From a virus, in the IMG/VR virus record IMGVR_UViG_3300017934_000064, positions 1-45,510 of that record: a stretch of DNA of 45,510 nt. One strand, 5' to 3'. This document shows positions 1 to 7,736 of the stretch, one piece after another (positions within the stretch are counted from its first letter, which is position 1; each line of letters starts with the position of its first letter). Under the pieces are notes generated by a model. The model made no database searches, was not told the origin of the DNA, and saw only the letters and a program-made list of their open reading frames with translations. The translations under genes were made by a program, and so were the position numbers.

Positions 1-2
1 CG

Positions 3-584
3 GTCACCCCGCTGATCGCCATCGACGGCATCCTGGCTGGCTACGATGACGGCACCAACTATACCTCCTACGGGGGCATCACGCGCTCGGCCATCGCCTC
101 GGGAGCATCCGCTGGCATCAACGGCTACTACTTCGGCAACGTCGTGGGTTCCCCGCCTGCCGCCGCCAACTGGCCGTTCTCGCTGCAGCAGCTCCAAGTG
201 GCCTTCGGGCAGGCGACGTTCGGGCCGAGCCAGCCCAACTTCATCGCCACCACGCAGTCCATCTACAACGCCTTCTGGGCGAAGATGCTGCCCATGCAGC
301 GGACGTACGAGACCGACCCCGACCTGCAGGGGGCAGGGTTCCGGTCGTTCAAGTTCAATGGCATGTCGGTGGTGGTCGATCAGTACTGTCCCGCCGGGTA
401 CGTGTTCGGCATGAACACCGACTACATCGACGCCTACGTTTCGGAAGATCCGCGCTTCGGGTTCGGGTTTACGGGCTTCAAGGAACTGCCGAACTCGGTG
501 GACATGGCGGGCCAGACCCTTTACGGGGGAAACGTCGTAGTGACCGCACCGCGGCTAGGTTTTATCCTGGCCAATGTCCAATAG
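3..584 (+). CDS. Phage major capsid protein, C-terminal part (5' end outside window)
   Basis: The frame is open from the first bases to the stop at 582-584, giving about 193 residues of a protein that begins upstream. The C-terminal half carries a segment typical of HK97-fold capsid proteins of many metagenomic phages: a conserved PNFIATTQSIYNAFW stretch, then GFRSFKFNGMSVVVD, a YCPAGYVFGMNTDYI strand and a final beta-rich tail. These correspond to the axial domain and P-domain strand that end such coat proteins. It would form the icosahedral head shell. It stands first in a run of virion genes, which supports the call. A GTG at 144 is an internal codon, not a start. The family assignment rests on recognised sequence style, not on a search. 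Confidence 0.7.
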   Translation, partial: VTPLIAIDGILAGYDDGTNYTSYGGITRSAIASGASAGINGYYFGNVVGSPPAAANWPFSLQQLQVAFGQATFGPSQPNFIATTQSIYNAFWAKMLPMQRTYETDPDLQGAGFRSFKFNGMSVVVDQYCPAGYVFGMNTDYIDAYVSEDPRFGFGFTGFKELPNSVDMAGQTLYGGNVVVTAPRLGFILANVQ

Positions 585-620
585 CCCGTAAACTGTTGAT
601 TTGAAAGGATTTAATTACAG

Positions 621-1319
621 ATGAAGGGTAAGGGTTCAATCAAGACTGGGGCGGCTGGCGTATTCCGCATCATGTCGGAGTTGATTTTGCGAGGCTACTC
701 CCCTTACCTCCCGGGAGCTGATGATCATGGGGTGGACATCATGCTCAGCGACGGCACGCGGATTCAGGTTAAGACCGCCCATCTGAGTGATGAAAAGAGG
801 TCGTACAAGTACAGGGGGGAGGTTCAGATATCTCCTTCTCGCCTATATCACTTCAACTTTGGTACACGGAGCGGGTATCGGAAGAATCTACCAATCACTA
901 CTTTGCGTCGGGAGAAACGGTGCAGTGAGGAAATCGATTTCATGATCCTGTTTGGCATCGAGGAATCGAGGTTCTGGGTCATCCCCAGTTTTCTTCTTGA
1001 CGGCTCGATGGGTGTCGTGTTGAAAGGGCAACTTGAGCTTGGGCCTGCTCCGCTGCCAAGCCGTGAGAAAGTGCGGGAGCTGGCGGCTCAGGGAAAAGGG
1101 CTTGAGGAAATCGCGACAGAGCTTGGCGTCTGCCCAGTGACTGTATGGAATTACAAGAACAAGGACGGGCAGCGCGGCAGCTTTATTCGCTCGGTTCGTA
1201 TGTGCGAGAACCGTTGGGATTTTCTGGCATCCCCCCCAACATCCAGAGATGATGCTTTGGCTCGTATTGAGTCCGCGATCAAGGACGTACAAGTCGAGCA
1301 GTTGGAGAGTATGTTGTAG
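621..1319 (+). CDS. PD-(D/E)XK-type homing endonuclease with C-terminal HTH
   Basis: A 232-residue protein between two virion genes. The N-terminal half looks like the PD-(D/E)XK nuclease fold used by I-Ssp6803I-type homing enzymes: helix with Glu20, then DDHGVDIML (Asp39) and a strand with TRIQVKTA, giving Gln49-x-Lys51 as the variant catalytic half-motif. Residues about 148-182 form a helix-turn-helix (KGLEEIATELGVCPVTVWNYK) for DNA recognition. The ATG follows an AAAGGA at about 602-607. It would cut DNA at a cognate site and spread by repair. By eye the gene is less GC-rich than the virion genes around it, as expected for a mobile insertion. Other members of the fold (restriction or Holliday-junction enzymes) cannot be fully excluded. 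Confidence 0.65.
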   Translation: MKGKGSIKTGAAGVFRIMSELILRGYSPYLPGADDHGVDIMLSDGTRIQVKTAHLSDEKRSYKYRGEVQISPSRLYHFNFGTRSGYRKNLPITTLRREKRCSEEIDFMILFGIEESRFWVIPSFLLDGSMGVVLKGQLELGPAPLPSREKVRELAAQGKGLEEIATELGVCPVTVWNYKNKDGQRGSFIRSVRMCENRWDFLASPPTSRDDALARIESAIKDVQVEQLESML

Positions 1320-1374
1320 GGTTGCGGGGCAAATTTAACGCCGAGCCAAGTGCTTGGCCAGTGGAGAAAACGAC

Positions 1375-2040
1375 ATGCTGACCACCGAATTTGCAAATAT
1401 CTCGTCGAACCTGTCGTCCGGCTACGGCCTCTACGGCACCGCCGACCCCTACACTACCTCTGGCCCATACGCCTCCAACGCCGGAGCGCGTAACCCTCTG
1501 GGGGCCGTCTACTGGCAGCCTGCGCAGTCGGTCTCGGGCGGCGGTGTAGGAGGCTATCTGTCGGGCGCGGGCTACGGCGCCGGGCTGATCGTGAAATATG
1601 TAAAATATTTGGACTCGGCCAAGCCCGCCATGAAGTCCGGCCCTGCGCCCGTCTATTGGGCCGACAACACCTTCACCGTCGTGCAGGGCACCTTTGCCAC
1701 GGCGCTGGTGAACTCCAAGTCGGTGTCGGTGGCTGGGTGGCTGTTGCCCAACACCGGCACAGTGGCCAACGTCGGCGTGGGCACGGCGGTCTCGGCGACC
1801 ATCCTCGACAACGCTGGCCTAGGCAGCTACGTGTTCATCGCCCTTGCTGGGTTCGTCAGTTCAGCCTACGTGGGCACGCAGACCGCAGGCTACCGTCTGT
1901 ACGGGTCGGGCGACTTCGCGGTGACCGGCGTGGCTCCGGACGGCGCGAGCACCTATTCGGACTTTGCGTTCTGCGGCTGGGCGCTCGCAGCCAGTTCGTC
2001 CTCGATCGCCCACATCATGGCCACCTGCCCGCTCATCTAG
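1375..2040 (+). CDS. Putative virion structural protein (221 aa)
   Basis: Unrecognised protein rich in Gly, Ala, Ser, Tyr and Thr, with alternating small and hydrophobic residues typical of beta-structured virion proteins. No signal peptide, catalytic motif or coiled coil is visible. The ATG at 1375 is chosen over the upstream TTG at 1354 because a GGAG lies at 1362-1365 with good spacing and the upstream residues look non-native. Its place just after the capsid gene suggests a head decoration or head-completion role (inference). The homing endonuclease at 621-1319 has been inserted between the two. Confidence 0.6.
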   Translation: MLTTEFANISSNLSSGYGLYGTADPYTTSGPYASNAGARNPLGAVYWQPAQSVSGGGVGGYLSGAGYGAGLIVKYVKYLDSAKPAMKSGPAPVYWADNTFTVVQGTFATALVNSKSVSVAGWLLPNTGTVANVGVGTAVSATILDNAGLGSYVFIALAGFVSSAYVGTQTAGYRLYGSGDFAVTGVAPDGASTYSDFAFCGWALAASSSSIAHIMATCPLI

Positions 2041-2111
2041 GCAGTGGGTGACGGAAGCGGTGACGTGGGCGGTAGCGGCAGTGGGAGCGGCTTAGGGAAG
2101 GAGACTGAATT

Positions 2112-2543
2112 ATGGCTCTACCGGCGTATCTACCTACCGTACAGGGCAGTCATTACCTGCTGGGCTCGGACGCCGGTCAGGTGCAGTCGTTCCTCGTCAA
2201 CCCTGGCTCGGCCGACTACGTGGTCGGTGGCTACTCCATCAACAACATCATGGTGCGGGCGCGGCTGATCTGCGAGGCGCACGTGGTTGGCATGAACGCG
2301 CAGGCCTCTGGGTTCTGGCCGGAACTCATCTTCCCCATCGAGCAGTTGGCGAGCACCATTCTGGCCGGTGGCGCCGGGGTCGGCCCGCCCTATTCCCAGA
2401 CCCTCGGCGCTGGGTACACCGGCTACTCGTCGTTCAACTTCAAGGTCTACGAGAACAACACCACCAGCGGTCGGTTCCTGGAGTTGAGCACCAACTACGA
2501 CCTGATCGGGACGGTGTGGATGATCCGTGTGCGCTACGTGTAG
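2112..2543 (+). CDS. Putative small virion protein (143 aa)
   Basis: Beta-rich small protein without recognised domain. A strong AAGGAGA ribosome-binding site at about 2098-2104 precedes the ATG. The C-terminus (TVWMIRVRYV) and central Gly/Tyr-rich part resemble capsid-associated proteins. It is the last gene before a rho-independent terminator, so it probably closes the capsid transcription unit. The position fits a decoration or head-tail completion protein, but the function is not shown by the sequence. Confidence 0.55.
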   Translation: MALPAYLPTVQGSHYLLGSDAGQVQSFLVNPGSADYVVGGYSINNIMVRARLICEAHVVGMNAQASGFWPELIFPIEQLASTILAGGAGVGPPYSQTLGAGYTGYSSFNFKVYENNTTSGRFLELSTNYDLIGTVWMIRVRYV

Positions 2544-2573
2544 ACAAGGGCCGAGGTGAGTGCCCTTCCATCG

Positions 2574-2616
2574 GGCCGGGCGGCGGTGACAAAAGCGGCC
2601 TGGCCTTTTTTATTTA
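2574..2616 (+). terminator. Rho-independent terminator after the capsid genes
   Basis: An 8-bp GC-rich stem (GGCCGGGC at 2574-2581 pairing with GCCTGGCC at 2598-2605, one G-T wobble) with a 16-nt loop is followed directly by six T and then ATTTATT. It lies between the small virion gene ending at 2543 and the HNH gene starting at 2650. It probably ends or attenuates transcription from the capsid genes. This is the only clear intrinsic terminator seen in the window. Confidence 0.75.
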
Positions 2617-2649
2617 TTGCGGCGATATCGGATTGGGTGACAATAGAGC

Positions 2650-3330
2650 ATGACACGCCATAGGGAACGCATTCCAAAAGTATGTTTCGTTTGTCATGCC
2701 GAATTTACTGTTCCGTACTGCTTTCGTCATCAGCGTGCATGCAGCGCCTCATGCGGCGCGGTTCTTCGTCTAAAACCCAAAAAGATACGTAGTTGCCTTA
2801 GTTGCCACAAGACGTTTTCCGTGCGACCTAGCGATCCCAAGGTGTATTGCTCTCGAAAGTGTATGTACGTTCGCGTTCGAGGCAGTAATCATCCTCACTG
2901 GGTTCCTCCGCAAACAAACTCCTGTGACAATTGCGGAGAGAAGTTCTCCGCTAAAAAGAAGTGGGAGCGCAAAAAGAGATTTTGCGGTACAAAGTGCCAG
3001 CGCGTTTGGTTTAAGTTATACCCCGGACCTCGTTCATCTCCTATTGGAAGTGTCCGCCAAGATGAGCAGGGCTATCGCTACGTCAAGCGGGCTAGGGGAC
3101 TGTGGGTACCCGAGCACAGAATAGTAGCTGAGAAGATGTTGGATAGAAAATTGAAATCCACTGAGAGAGTGCATCACAAGAATGGACAGCCATCGGATAA
3201 CCGCGAAATTAACCTGCAGGTTGTGACTAACTCGGAGCACGCTTCTATTCACTATTTGGCTGAAAGAATAGGCTTGAGTGTTATGGCATCGGAGGCTTGG
3301 ACTCCGTCTATTGAAGGAATGGCTTGCTGA
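2650..3330 (+). CDS. HNH homing endonuclease with three Cys-pair zinc modules
   Basis: 226 residues. Three successive four-Cys zinc-binding modules are visible: C12-x2-C15 with C31/C35, C49-x2-C52 with C67/C71, and C92-x2-C95 with C112/C116. They are followed by an HNH nuclease core at about 155-200 (PEHRIVAEKML, then VHHKNGQPSDNREINLQV and a final SEHASIH). Enzymes of this kind make single- or double-strand cuts to home into intergenic phage sites. The TGA at 3328-3330 is followed after one base by the ATG of the next gene, and the GAAGGA serving that gene lies inside this one, so the insertion keeps the operon translatable. A weak TTGCGG...GACAAT pair at 2617-2644 might be its own promoter. 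Confidence 0.8.
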   Translation: MTRHRERIPKVCFVCHAEFTVPYCFRHQRACSASCGAVLRLKPKKIRSCLSCHKTFSVRPSDPKVYCSRKCMYVRVRGSNHPHWVPPQTNSCDNCGEKFSAKKKWERKKRFCGTKCQRVWFKLYPGPRSSPIGSVRQDEQGYRYVKRARGLWVPEHRIVAEKMLDRKLKSTERVHHKNGQPSDNREINLQVVTNSEHASIHYLAERIGLSVMASEAWTPSIEGMAC

Positions 3331-3331
3331 T

Positions 3332-4354
3332 ATGCCTGTGCCAGCTTCTATCTCTGGACAGATTACTCCTAGTGGGGCGCAACCCTACGCCAACGCCCAG
3401 AACTACGGACAACTTTTGGGCGAGGTCTCGCTCTACGCGACGCACGCTGGAATTCCTATAGTCCAGAATCTGGTGAACAACGCCGTCCGCCAGTATTATG
3501 ACCGCCGCCTGTGGTACGGCCTGATGACCAAGGGCCAAATCGTGACCCCCGGCTACTACGCGACCGGCACCGTCACCCTGACCTTGGGCTCGCCCATCGT
3601 GCAGGGTAACAATACCAACTGGACGGCCTCGCTCGGCGGCCAGTCCATCACCAAGCAACAGTTACGCGTCGGCTTCATCGCCCCTATCTATAACATCATC
3701 GGCTTCAATCAGAGCCTGCAGCAACTCACGCTGGAGTTGCCGTGGGGACTGCCCTCAATGGCCAGTACGGGCTACTTCATCACGCAGTACTACTATTCCA
3801 TCCCCAACATCAAGTACATCTACTCGATGAAAAATCTGCAGTTGATGTATCGCCTGTGGACGAACATGCCACAGGCTTTCATCGAAAACGTAGACCCGGC
3901 TCGGCTGCAAATTCTCTATCCTCGGCTGGCTGCGACCATGCCGCCGGACAAGGACGGCAATTACCAAATTGAGTTGTGGCCGTCGCCCAATACGCAGCAG
4001 GCGCTGCCCTACCTGGCCTACGTGCAGCCTTCCAACTTGGTCAACGACTCCGACAATCTGCCGCCCTACATCCGCGCCGACATCGTCAAGGCCAAGGCCA
4101 TCGCCGACGTGCTGCTCTATCGACCCAAAGCTAATCCTAACTATTCGGAGGCAACTTGCGTTACCATCGCGCAGGAGAAGCTCAAGGAGTTTGAGCGCGA
4201 GTTGCAGTGGGCGGAACAGATGGACGAGAACCTGTGGCGACAAAACGTGGTCATGTTCGCTGAACAGTTCCCGTACATTGACCCCTATACCGGGGCGATA
4301 CCGGGCGGGGCGTTTCTCGCGGCAATGACGCCAGCTTCTTCCGACGATTACTGA
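3332..4354 (+). CDS. Head-to-tail adaptor-like virion protein (340 aa)
   Basis: The ATG at 3332 has a GAAGGA at about 3313-3318; a longer in-frame reading from 3278 would run through the endonuclease and is rejected. The N-terminal half has a beta insert (residues about 65-140) and the second half is helical, with a region rich in charged helices (KAKAIADVLLYRP, then EKLKEFERELQWAEQMDEN). A helical bundle with long beta insertion and a C-terminus facing the tail resembles podovirus adaptor or connector proteins such as the P22 gp4 type. The sequence also shares style with the proteins at 10830 and 11996. The role would be to join portal and tail. No catalytic motif is visible. The adaptor call is an inference from order and architecture. 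Confidence 0.5.
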   Translation: MPVPASISGQITPSGAQPYANAQNYGQLLGEVSLYATHAGIPIVQNLVNNAVRQYYDRRLWYGLMTKGQIVTPGYYATGTVTLTLGSPIVQGNNTNWTASLGGQSITKQQLRVGFIAPIYNIIGFNQSLQQLTLELPWGLPSMASTGYFITQYYYSIPNIKYIYSMKNLQLMYRLWTNMPQAFIENVDPARLQILYPRLAATMPPDKDGNYQIELWPSPNTQQALPYLAYVQPSNLVNDSDNLPPYIRADIVKAKAIADVLLYRPKANPNYSEATCVTIAQEKLKEFERELQWAEQMDENLWRQNVVMFAEQFPYIDPYTGAIPGGAFLAAMTPASSDDY

Positions 4355-4355
4355 T

Positions 4356-4916
4356 ATGGCCATCTTCGAGCAGCGTTGTAAACAATGCGGTCACCGCTTC
4401 GAGGTCATCGCAATCGGCAAGCGCTGCCGTCGCGCCTGTCCGAATTGTGGCTCCCGACGCGTCGAGCAGTTGGCATCGGTGTTCGTGTCCCGCACCGCCG
4501 CTCCCGGCCCGTCGCTGTCGATTGACAAGCGCGGTGCCGCTCACAATCCGTTCGAGAACCTGACCCTGCGCCATGTCCGCGACGAACACGGTCGGCCCGT
4601 TACTGTCAATTCGGAAAGGGAGTTGCGCGCGGCAGAGAAGAAGTGGGGATTCATACACGCTGCTTCATGGGGACTGGCTGACCGACCGCCCGTTCACGAC
4701 CCTGGTGCCGGGGACATCACGCGCAATTATAAGCGCAAGTGGAACCATGACCCCGACGCCTACAAGCCAGAGAATGTCACCGGGGTCTCGGCAGGCGTCA
4801 CTCCCGAGCGCACAGCCAAGCAGTTGGCCAAGGGCACGCGGGCGGCGCCGTCCAAGCAGCCGGAGATGCCGCCAACGTTGCCCGGACAAACGAAATCGAG
4901 GTTAATCCATGTCTAG
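4356..4916 (+). CDS. FmdB-like zinc-ribbon protein
   Basis: 186 residues. The first 40 form a zinc ribbon of the FmdB/CxxC type: MAIFEQRCKQCGHRFEV, then CPNCGSRRVEQL, i.e. two C-x2-C pairs. The middle (about residues 65-110) contains a conserved-looking block ending ERELRAAEKKWGF, and the rest is Lys/Pro-rich and probably disordered. The start follows the previous stop directly (TGATATG). Phages often have such a protein in the structural region; its job is unknown, but a small DNA- or protein-binding assembly factor is possible. No catalytic residues are visible. Confidence 0.6.
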   Translation: MAIFEQRCKQCGHRFEVIAIGKRCRRACPNCGSRRVEQLASVFVSRTAAPGPSLSIDKRGAAHNPFENLTLRHVRDEHGRPVTVNSERELRAAEKKWGFIHAASWGLADRPPVHDPGAGDITRNYKRKWNHDPDAYKPENVTGVSAGVTPERTAKQLAKGTRAAPSKQPEMPPTLPGQTKSRLIHV

Positions 4917-5124
4917 CGATGACAAAAGCCGAGAAAACAAACCAAGACTGGTGGATACGCGTTTACGCGAAGTGCCGGGTAAAAACTATGCGCTGCAAAT
5001 GGCGCGACGCTACGGGGATACCCGTACTGCTGAAGAGATGAGCCGTTTGGCCACCGCCGACAGAACCGGTCGCGGAGGCAAGCATCGCCGGGGTAAGCAC
5101 GGCAGAAGTCGTTATAGGAGATAG
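4909..5124 (+). CDS. Small, very basic protein (71 aa)
   Basis: Starts with an ATG that overlaps the end of the zinc-ribbon gene by 8 nt. The protein is dominated by Arg and Lys, above all in its last 20 residues (RGGKHRRGKHGRSRYRR), which suggests nucleic-acid binding or packing inside the virion. No known domain. Its tight overlap with the neighbours makes it likely to be translated. The function is unknown. Confidence 0.5.
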   Translation: MSSDDKSRENKPRLVDTRLREVPGKNYALQMARRYGDTRTAEEMSRLATADRTGRGGKHRRGKHGRSRYRR

Positions 5125-5129
5125 ATTGT

Positions 5130-5552
5130 ATGGTCAAATTCAAGCAACGTCGTCCCCGCGATCCTGAATCGTCGGAAGCCTACTCGCATCTCCAGTCCCG
5201 CGGCTCGCGCGACCTCGGGCGCACCCGTGACGGTGAGCGCCACGAAATACCGTCATCCACCTACCGCACCTTGGAGTCGGTCATCCCCGCCTCCTCTCTC
5301 CGTACGCGCGAGCGCTACGACTACAATCCGCGTACCGGCAAGGGTCGCATGGTGGAGGAGCAGATGGACGTGCTCACCAATGCCCGAGAGCGCATCAACA
5401 GCCTGCGTATACCGGTCGTGACCGACCGCAACCGCCAGCGTCATGAGCAGCAGAAGGGCCTGGATGCCGACCCGCATGACCGCCTCGGTTACGGCCCGCC
5501 GCCCTCGCCGGTGCCAACGACGGTGGACAAGAAGAGGACACGGAGGTACTAG
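5130..5552 (+). CDS. Hydrophilic basic protein of unknown function (140 aa)
   Basis: The ATG follows an AGGAG at 5116-5120. The sequence is strongly charged with many Arg, Glu and Asp residues and a C-terminal Pro-rich tail ending KKRTRRY, suggesting a mostly helical or disordered protein. No domain is recognised. It sits between two other basic or structural proteins in the virion operon, so a minor capsid-associated or scaffold-like role is possible but not shown. Confidence 0.5.
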   Translation: MVKFKQRRPRDPESSEAYSHLQSRGSRDLGRTRDGERHEIPSSTYRTLESVIPASSLRTRERYDYNPRTGKGRMVEEQMDVLTNARERINSLRIPVVTDRNRQRHEQQKGLDADPHDRLGYGPPPSPVPTTVDKKRTRRY

Positions 5553-5554
5553 CC

Positions 5555-6181
5555 ATGGCCTTTAGAACGACGGCCCTTTTGCAGGTGCAAAGCAATACCA
5601 AGCCGCAGCCCTTGATCGGTTCATGGATCACCGCTGGCATCGGCGGTCCAGCGAGTCAGCCCATCACCGTGACTCTAGGCTCAGCCGCTGTTGGTTCCTC
5701 CGTCGCCTATGACGCGGAGGCACTTTTTCGTTCCGGCGACCCCGTGTGGTTGCTCAACCCTGATGGCACCGGGGGCGAGCCCGCGCAGATTTCGGCCCTT
5801 CCCGGCGGCAATCGGGTCACGCTCGGCCAGCAGCAGGGTTCGCCGCAAGGGGTCAACAATCCCGTTACCCTGAATTCGCACGTCTCGGGCGCATTCGGGG
5901 TCGGCACCTTCATCCTGCTGCACCAGTTGGTCAACAATTTCTTTGTGCAGGCTGAGGACGGAAACGCCGGTACTTTCCTCTACATCGGCGACGCCTATAA
6001 CTTCACCGCTACTTGGCGCCGTATCGCCAAGCTCGCCAAGGTCGGCACGGGCCAGCAGCCCTACAGCTACAACGCCGCCGAATACAGCGCGCTCAATCCG
6101 TTCCTGACCTCGGAGTTGTGGATATTGGGAGGCACGGGCGTGAACGCCGATGGCTATACGCCGACCGCCTGCGTCATTTAG
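5555..6181 (+). CDS. Beta-rich virion protein (208 aa)
   Basis: Strong GGAGG at 5542-5546 before the ATG. The sequence is Gly/Ala/Thr-rich with beta pattern. Residues about 37-115 (from PITVTLGSAAVG to SGAFGVGTF) resemble a module also seen in the adaptor-like protein at 11996 and the nozzle-like protein at 14021: small strands, a GDPVWL turn, an E-x-x-Q-I strand and an H-x-x-G-x-F ending. This suggests a virion protein built from a shared beta domain. No enzymatic motif. The exact place in the particle is unknown. Confidence 0.5.
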   Translation: MAFRTTALLQVQSNTKPQPLIGSWITAGIGGPASQPITVTLGSAAVGSSVAYDAEALFRSGDPVWLLNPDGTGGEPAQISALPGGNRVTLGQQQGSPQGVNNPVTLNSHVSGAFGVGTFILLHQLVNNFFVQAEDGNAGTFLYIGDAYNFTATWRRIAKLAKVGTGQQPYSYNAAEYSALNPFLTSELWILGGTGVNADGYTPTACVI

Positions 6182-6218
6182 ATGTGGGAGTGGAGAGCGG
6201 GGGGAAGGAGATATCCTG

Positions 6219-7736
6219 ATGCGTCGGTTCACCATCCTGTCAGTGTTCTTATTGATGGTCTCGCTGTCCCAGGCTCAAGTGACCGGCGGCGGTGGGCAGT
6301 CGGTCTCGGGCGGCCCCAACGGCGCACCCTATGCCGGATCGGGAGCGGCGGTGCCAGGGTCGTGCTCACCCGATGGTCTGTTGTTCTTCAAGACCACTGC
6401 GCCGATCGGCTATCAACAGTGTACGAGTGGAGTCTATGGATCGATCGGGTCTGGTACGGTAACAAGCGTCAGCGGCACTGCCAACCAGATCACTGCAACT
6501 GCTGGAGCCACTCCTGTCTTGGCACTAGCCAACCCGCTGACCACGCCCGGCCCAGTGAACGTCACTGGAGGTACGCTCACCACGGATGTGCAGCCGCTAG
6601 CTGTGACATGGACGTACAATGCTGCTGGGACTACCTTTGGCGGCATCAAGTTCACGCTCACCAATACCGCGTCGCACTCTGGTAGCTACGCCGTGCAGGT
6701 GCTAAGTGGGGCCACTCCGCTGTTTCAGATTGACCCAAGCGGCAACGGGACATTCGGGGGCAGCGTGTCTACGACCGGGCCGGGGGGCGGCGTAGGCAGC
6801 GGTGTGGAGATGGTAGAGGGCACCATCCCGACGGGGTGTAGCGCAACTTCCGTGGGTTGTCTCTATGCCAACGGCGATCACACCATCCACCATGTCTCCA
6901 ATGCCGGCACGGAGGACATTGTGCTCACCGCCAGCGCCAACACAGCGGCTGGCATTGTCGGCAAATTCTCCTCCTGCTCCGGGACGCAGTATCTGGGAGC
7001 GGATGGAGCCTGCCATACCGCTTCGGGCGGCAACCTGTTTCTCGACCCCACGCAGGGGCGGTGGCTCCTAATCGTCGCCGACCCAAATGGCACCGCAGTA
7101 CGGGGCACGCCGTACACCGCCGCCAACACCAATTCCACCGGCACGGTTAGCTGGACTAACGCCACTGCAACCTCGGGGCCGCTGCAAAACTTTGCCACCG
7201 CAGGCGGGGACAATTCCCCAGCGGGCGAAAACTTCGACCACATCGACAACTTCATATTCGGTGAGCAACTGCACTATGTCTGCCGAGGCTGCACGCTGAG
7301 CGCGGTGACCGATGTCGCCTTCTTCTTCGGTCTCACCGACGCCACGCCCCAGAACGCTTCTACGAGATCGACCGGCCCGACCGGGGCCATCAACATCGCT
7401 GGTTTCTACGGTTGCATCGCCACCACCACGCCGGTGAACTGCAACGGCAGCGCGAACAACTCTAATTATTGGTGCCTGCTGCGGGACGCCTCGACCAGCG
7501 CCTACGTAGACAGCGGTGTTGCCGTAGACACGAGTCAGCACACGTTCGAGGTCATCTCCGCAGCTAGCGGGGCGAGTTATACCTTCAAGATCGACGGTGT
7601 AGCGAAGTGTGGCACCATGAGCAGCCACGTTCCGACCTCCGGGGCCGCTTCCTATATGACGATCGCGGCGACGAATACAAAGGCGGCTGCGGTCACAGTC
7701 TCGTGGTCGGTGCAGTTCTTGAATTCGGTGCAGTAA
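6219..7736 (+). CDS. Exported tail-fibre-like protein with Sec signal peptide
   Basis: 505 residues from the ATG at 6219, which has a strong GGGGAAGGAG at 6201-6210; a longer in-frame reading from 6150 lacks such a site. Residues 1-20 form a Sec signal peptide (Arg-Arg, hydrophobic core LSVFLLMVSLS, cleavage after SQA). The next part contains GSGTVTSVSGTANQITAT, a pattern common at the start of phage tail-fibre and tail-tip repeats. The C-terminal half (about 280-500) is a beta-rich globular domain with several Cys (CRGC, GFYGC, YWCLL), which could form disulphides outside the cytoplasm. It is followed by two more signal-peptide proteins. It could be a host-surface or adhesion protein made by the phage, or an exported virion part. 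Confidence 0.55.
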   Translation: MRRFTILSVFLLMVSLSQAQVTGGGGQSVSGGPNGAPYAGSGAAVPGSCSPDGLLFFKTTAPIGYQQCTSGVYGSIGSGTVTSVSGTANQITATAGATPVLALANPLTTPGPVNVTGGTLTTDVQPLAVTWTYNAAGTTFGGIKFTLTNTASHSGSYAVQVLSGATPLFQIDPSGNGTFGGSVSTTGPGGGVGSGVEMVEGTIPTGCSATSVGCLYANGDHTIHHVSNAGTEDIVLTASANTAAGIVGKFSSCSGTQYLGADGACHTASGGNLFLDPTQGRWLLIVADPNGTAVRGTPYTAANTNSTGTVSWTNATATSGPLQNFATAGGDNSPAGENFDHIDNFIFGEQLHYVCRGCTLSAVTDVAFFFGLTDATPQNASTRSTGPTGAINIAGFYGCIATTTPVNCNGSANNSNYWCLLRDASTSAYVDSGVAVDTSQHTFEVISAASGASYTFKIDGVAKCGTMSSHVPTSGAASYMTIAATNTKAAAVTVSWSVQFLNSVQ